A DNA stretch of 15,574 nt from an uncultured Panacagrimonas sp. (GTDB taxonomy: Bacteria; Pseudomonadota; Gammaproteobacteria; Nevskiales; Nevskiaceae), in NCBI GenBank assembly GCA_946481265.1, contig CAMLNE010000055.1:1-15574 (forward strand), given 5' to 3'. This document shows, one piece after another, positions 15,372-15,574 of the stretch. The notes beneath the pieces were generated by a model that was not told the DNA's origin, searched no databases, and worked only from the letters and a program-made list of their open reading frames with translations. A program made the translations under genes and the position numbers. Each line of letters starts with the position of its first letter. The first letter of the stretch is position 1.

Positions 15372-15574
15372 CTACGGGTTGCGTCGCGCCATGAAGGCGA
15401 TGCGCTCGAACAGGTGCACGTCCTGCTCGTTCTTGAGCAGGGCACCGTAGAGCGGCGGCAGCGTCTTCTTGGTGCTCGCTTCGCGCAGCACCGACGGATC
15501 GATGTCCTCGGCCAGCAGCAGCTTCAGCCAGTCGAGCAGCTCCGAGGTCGAGGGCTTCTTCTTCAGGCCCGGCA
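15372..15574 (-). CDS. MoxR-type AAA+ ATPase, C-terminal end only
   Basis: The last 66 residues are present. They read KKKPSTSELLDWLKLLLAED early and end TLPPLYGALLKNEQDVHLF then ERIAFMARRNP and a TAG stop. The PSTSELLDWLKLL segment is the lid-domain helix typical of MoxR-family ATPases, and the PPLYGALLKNEQDVHLFERIAF tail fits their close relatives. These act as chaperone-like ATPases, often with a VWA-domain partner. The Walker motifs lie outside the window. The gene converges with the TetR gene and is separated from it by 82 bp. No VWA partner gene follows it here. Confidence 0.8.
   Translation of the reverse strand, partial: PGLKKKPSTSELLDWLKLLLAEDIDPSVLREASTKKTLPPLYGALLKNEQDVHLFERIAFMARRNP

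Overview
The window is about 15.6 kb of GC-rich, densely coding bacterial chromosome. It appears to be gammaproteobacterial, most likely from or near the Lysobacterales (Xanthomonadales). Supporting signs are a proline iminopeptidase whose catalytic residues fall at the Xanthomonas campestris positions (S110, D266, H294), a glnK-amtB pair behind an NtrC/sigma-54 promoter, a DUF3336-patatin lipase and an MltD-type transglycosylase. The order-level placement is inference. I saw no tRNA, rRNA, CRISPR array, insertion sequence or phage gene.

Layout. Position 1 to 1645 (minus) is the N-terminal three quarters of priA, cut by the left edge. The 471-bp gap 1646-2116 separates it from the divergent glnK-amtB operon. 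This gap holds two perfect DnaA-box matches, an AT-rich stretch with a 15-bp palindrome, a perfect NtrC site and a -24/-12 promoter. amtB ends in a strong intrinsic terminator (4021-4050). Next comes a two-gene unit (4289-7872) of an RND/MMPL-type permease overlapped by 4 bp by an exported YCF48/BNR-type beta-propeller protein, then a small lipoprotein gene (7964-8272). The lipoprotein gene converges on pip (minus), and a perfect hairpin spans the junction. A four-helix membrane protein of unknown function (minus, 9402-10004) lies upstream of pip and is divergent from an mltD-like gene (10089-11873). Two small membrane protein genes, DUF3096 and DUF456, follow on the minus strand. Divergent from DUF456 is a DUF3336-patatin phospholipase gene that is frameshifted near 13085. 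A TetR-family regulator (14645-15289) then converges on the C-terminal end of a MoxR-type AAA+ ATPase gene cut by the right edge.

How the genes work together. glnK-amtB is a standard ammonium uptake and nitrogen-sensing module with visible nitrogen-limitation control. The permease and propeller protein are probably a co-translated envelope export unit. Several other genes also act at the envelope: the lipoprotein, the transglycosylase, the small membrane proteins and the patatin. They share a cellular location rather than an obvious pathway.

Most notable observations: the broken patatin gene, whose frameshift fits a deletion between short direct repeats; the DnaA boxes in front of the replication-restart helicase gene; the permease-propeller pair without its usual companions; and the unassigned four-helix membrane protein. 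I did not find strong evidence for a wholly new multi-gene system.
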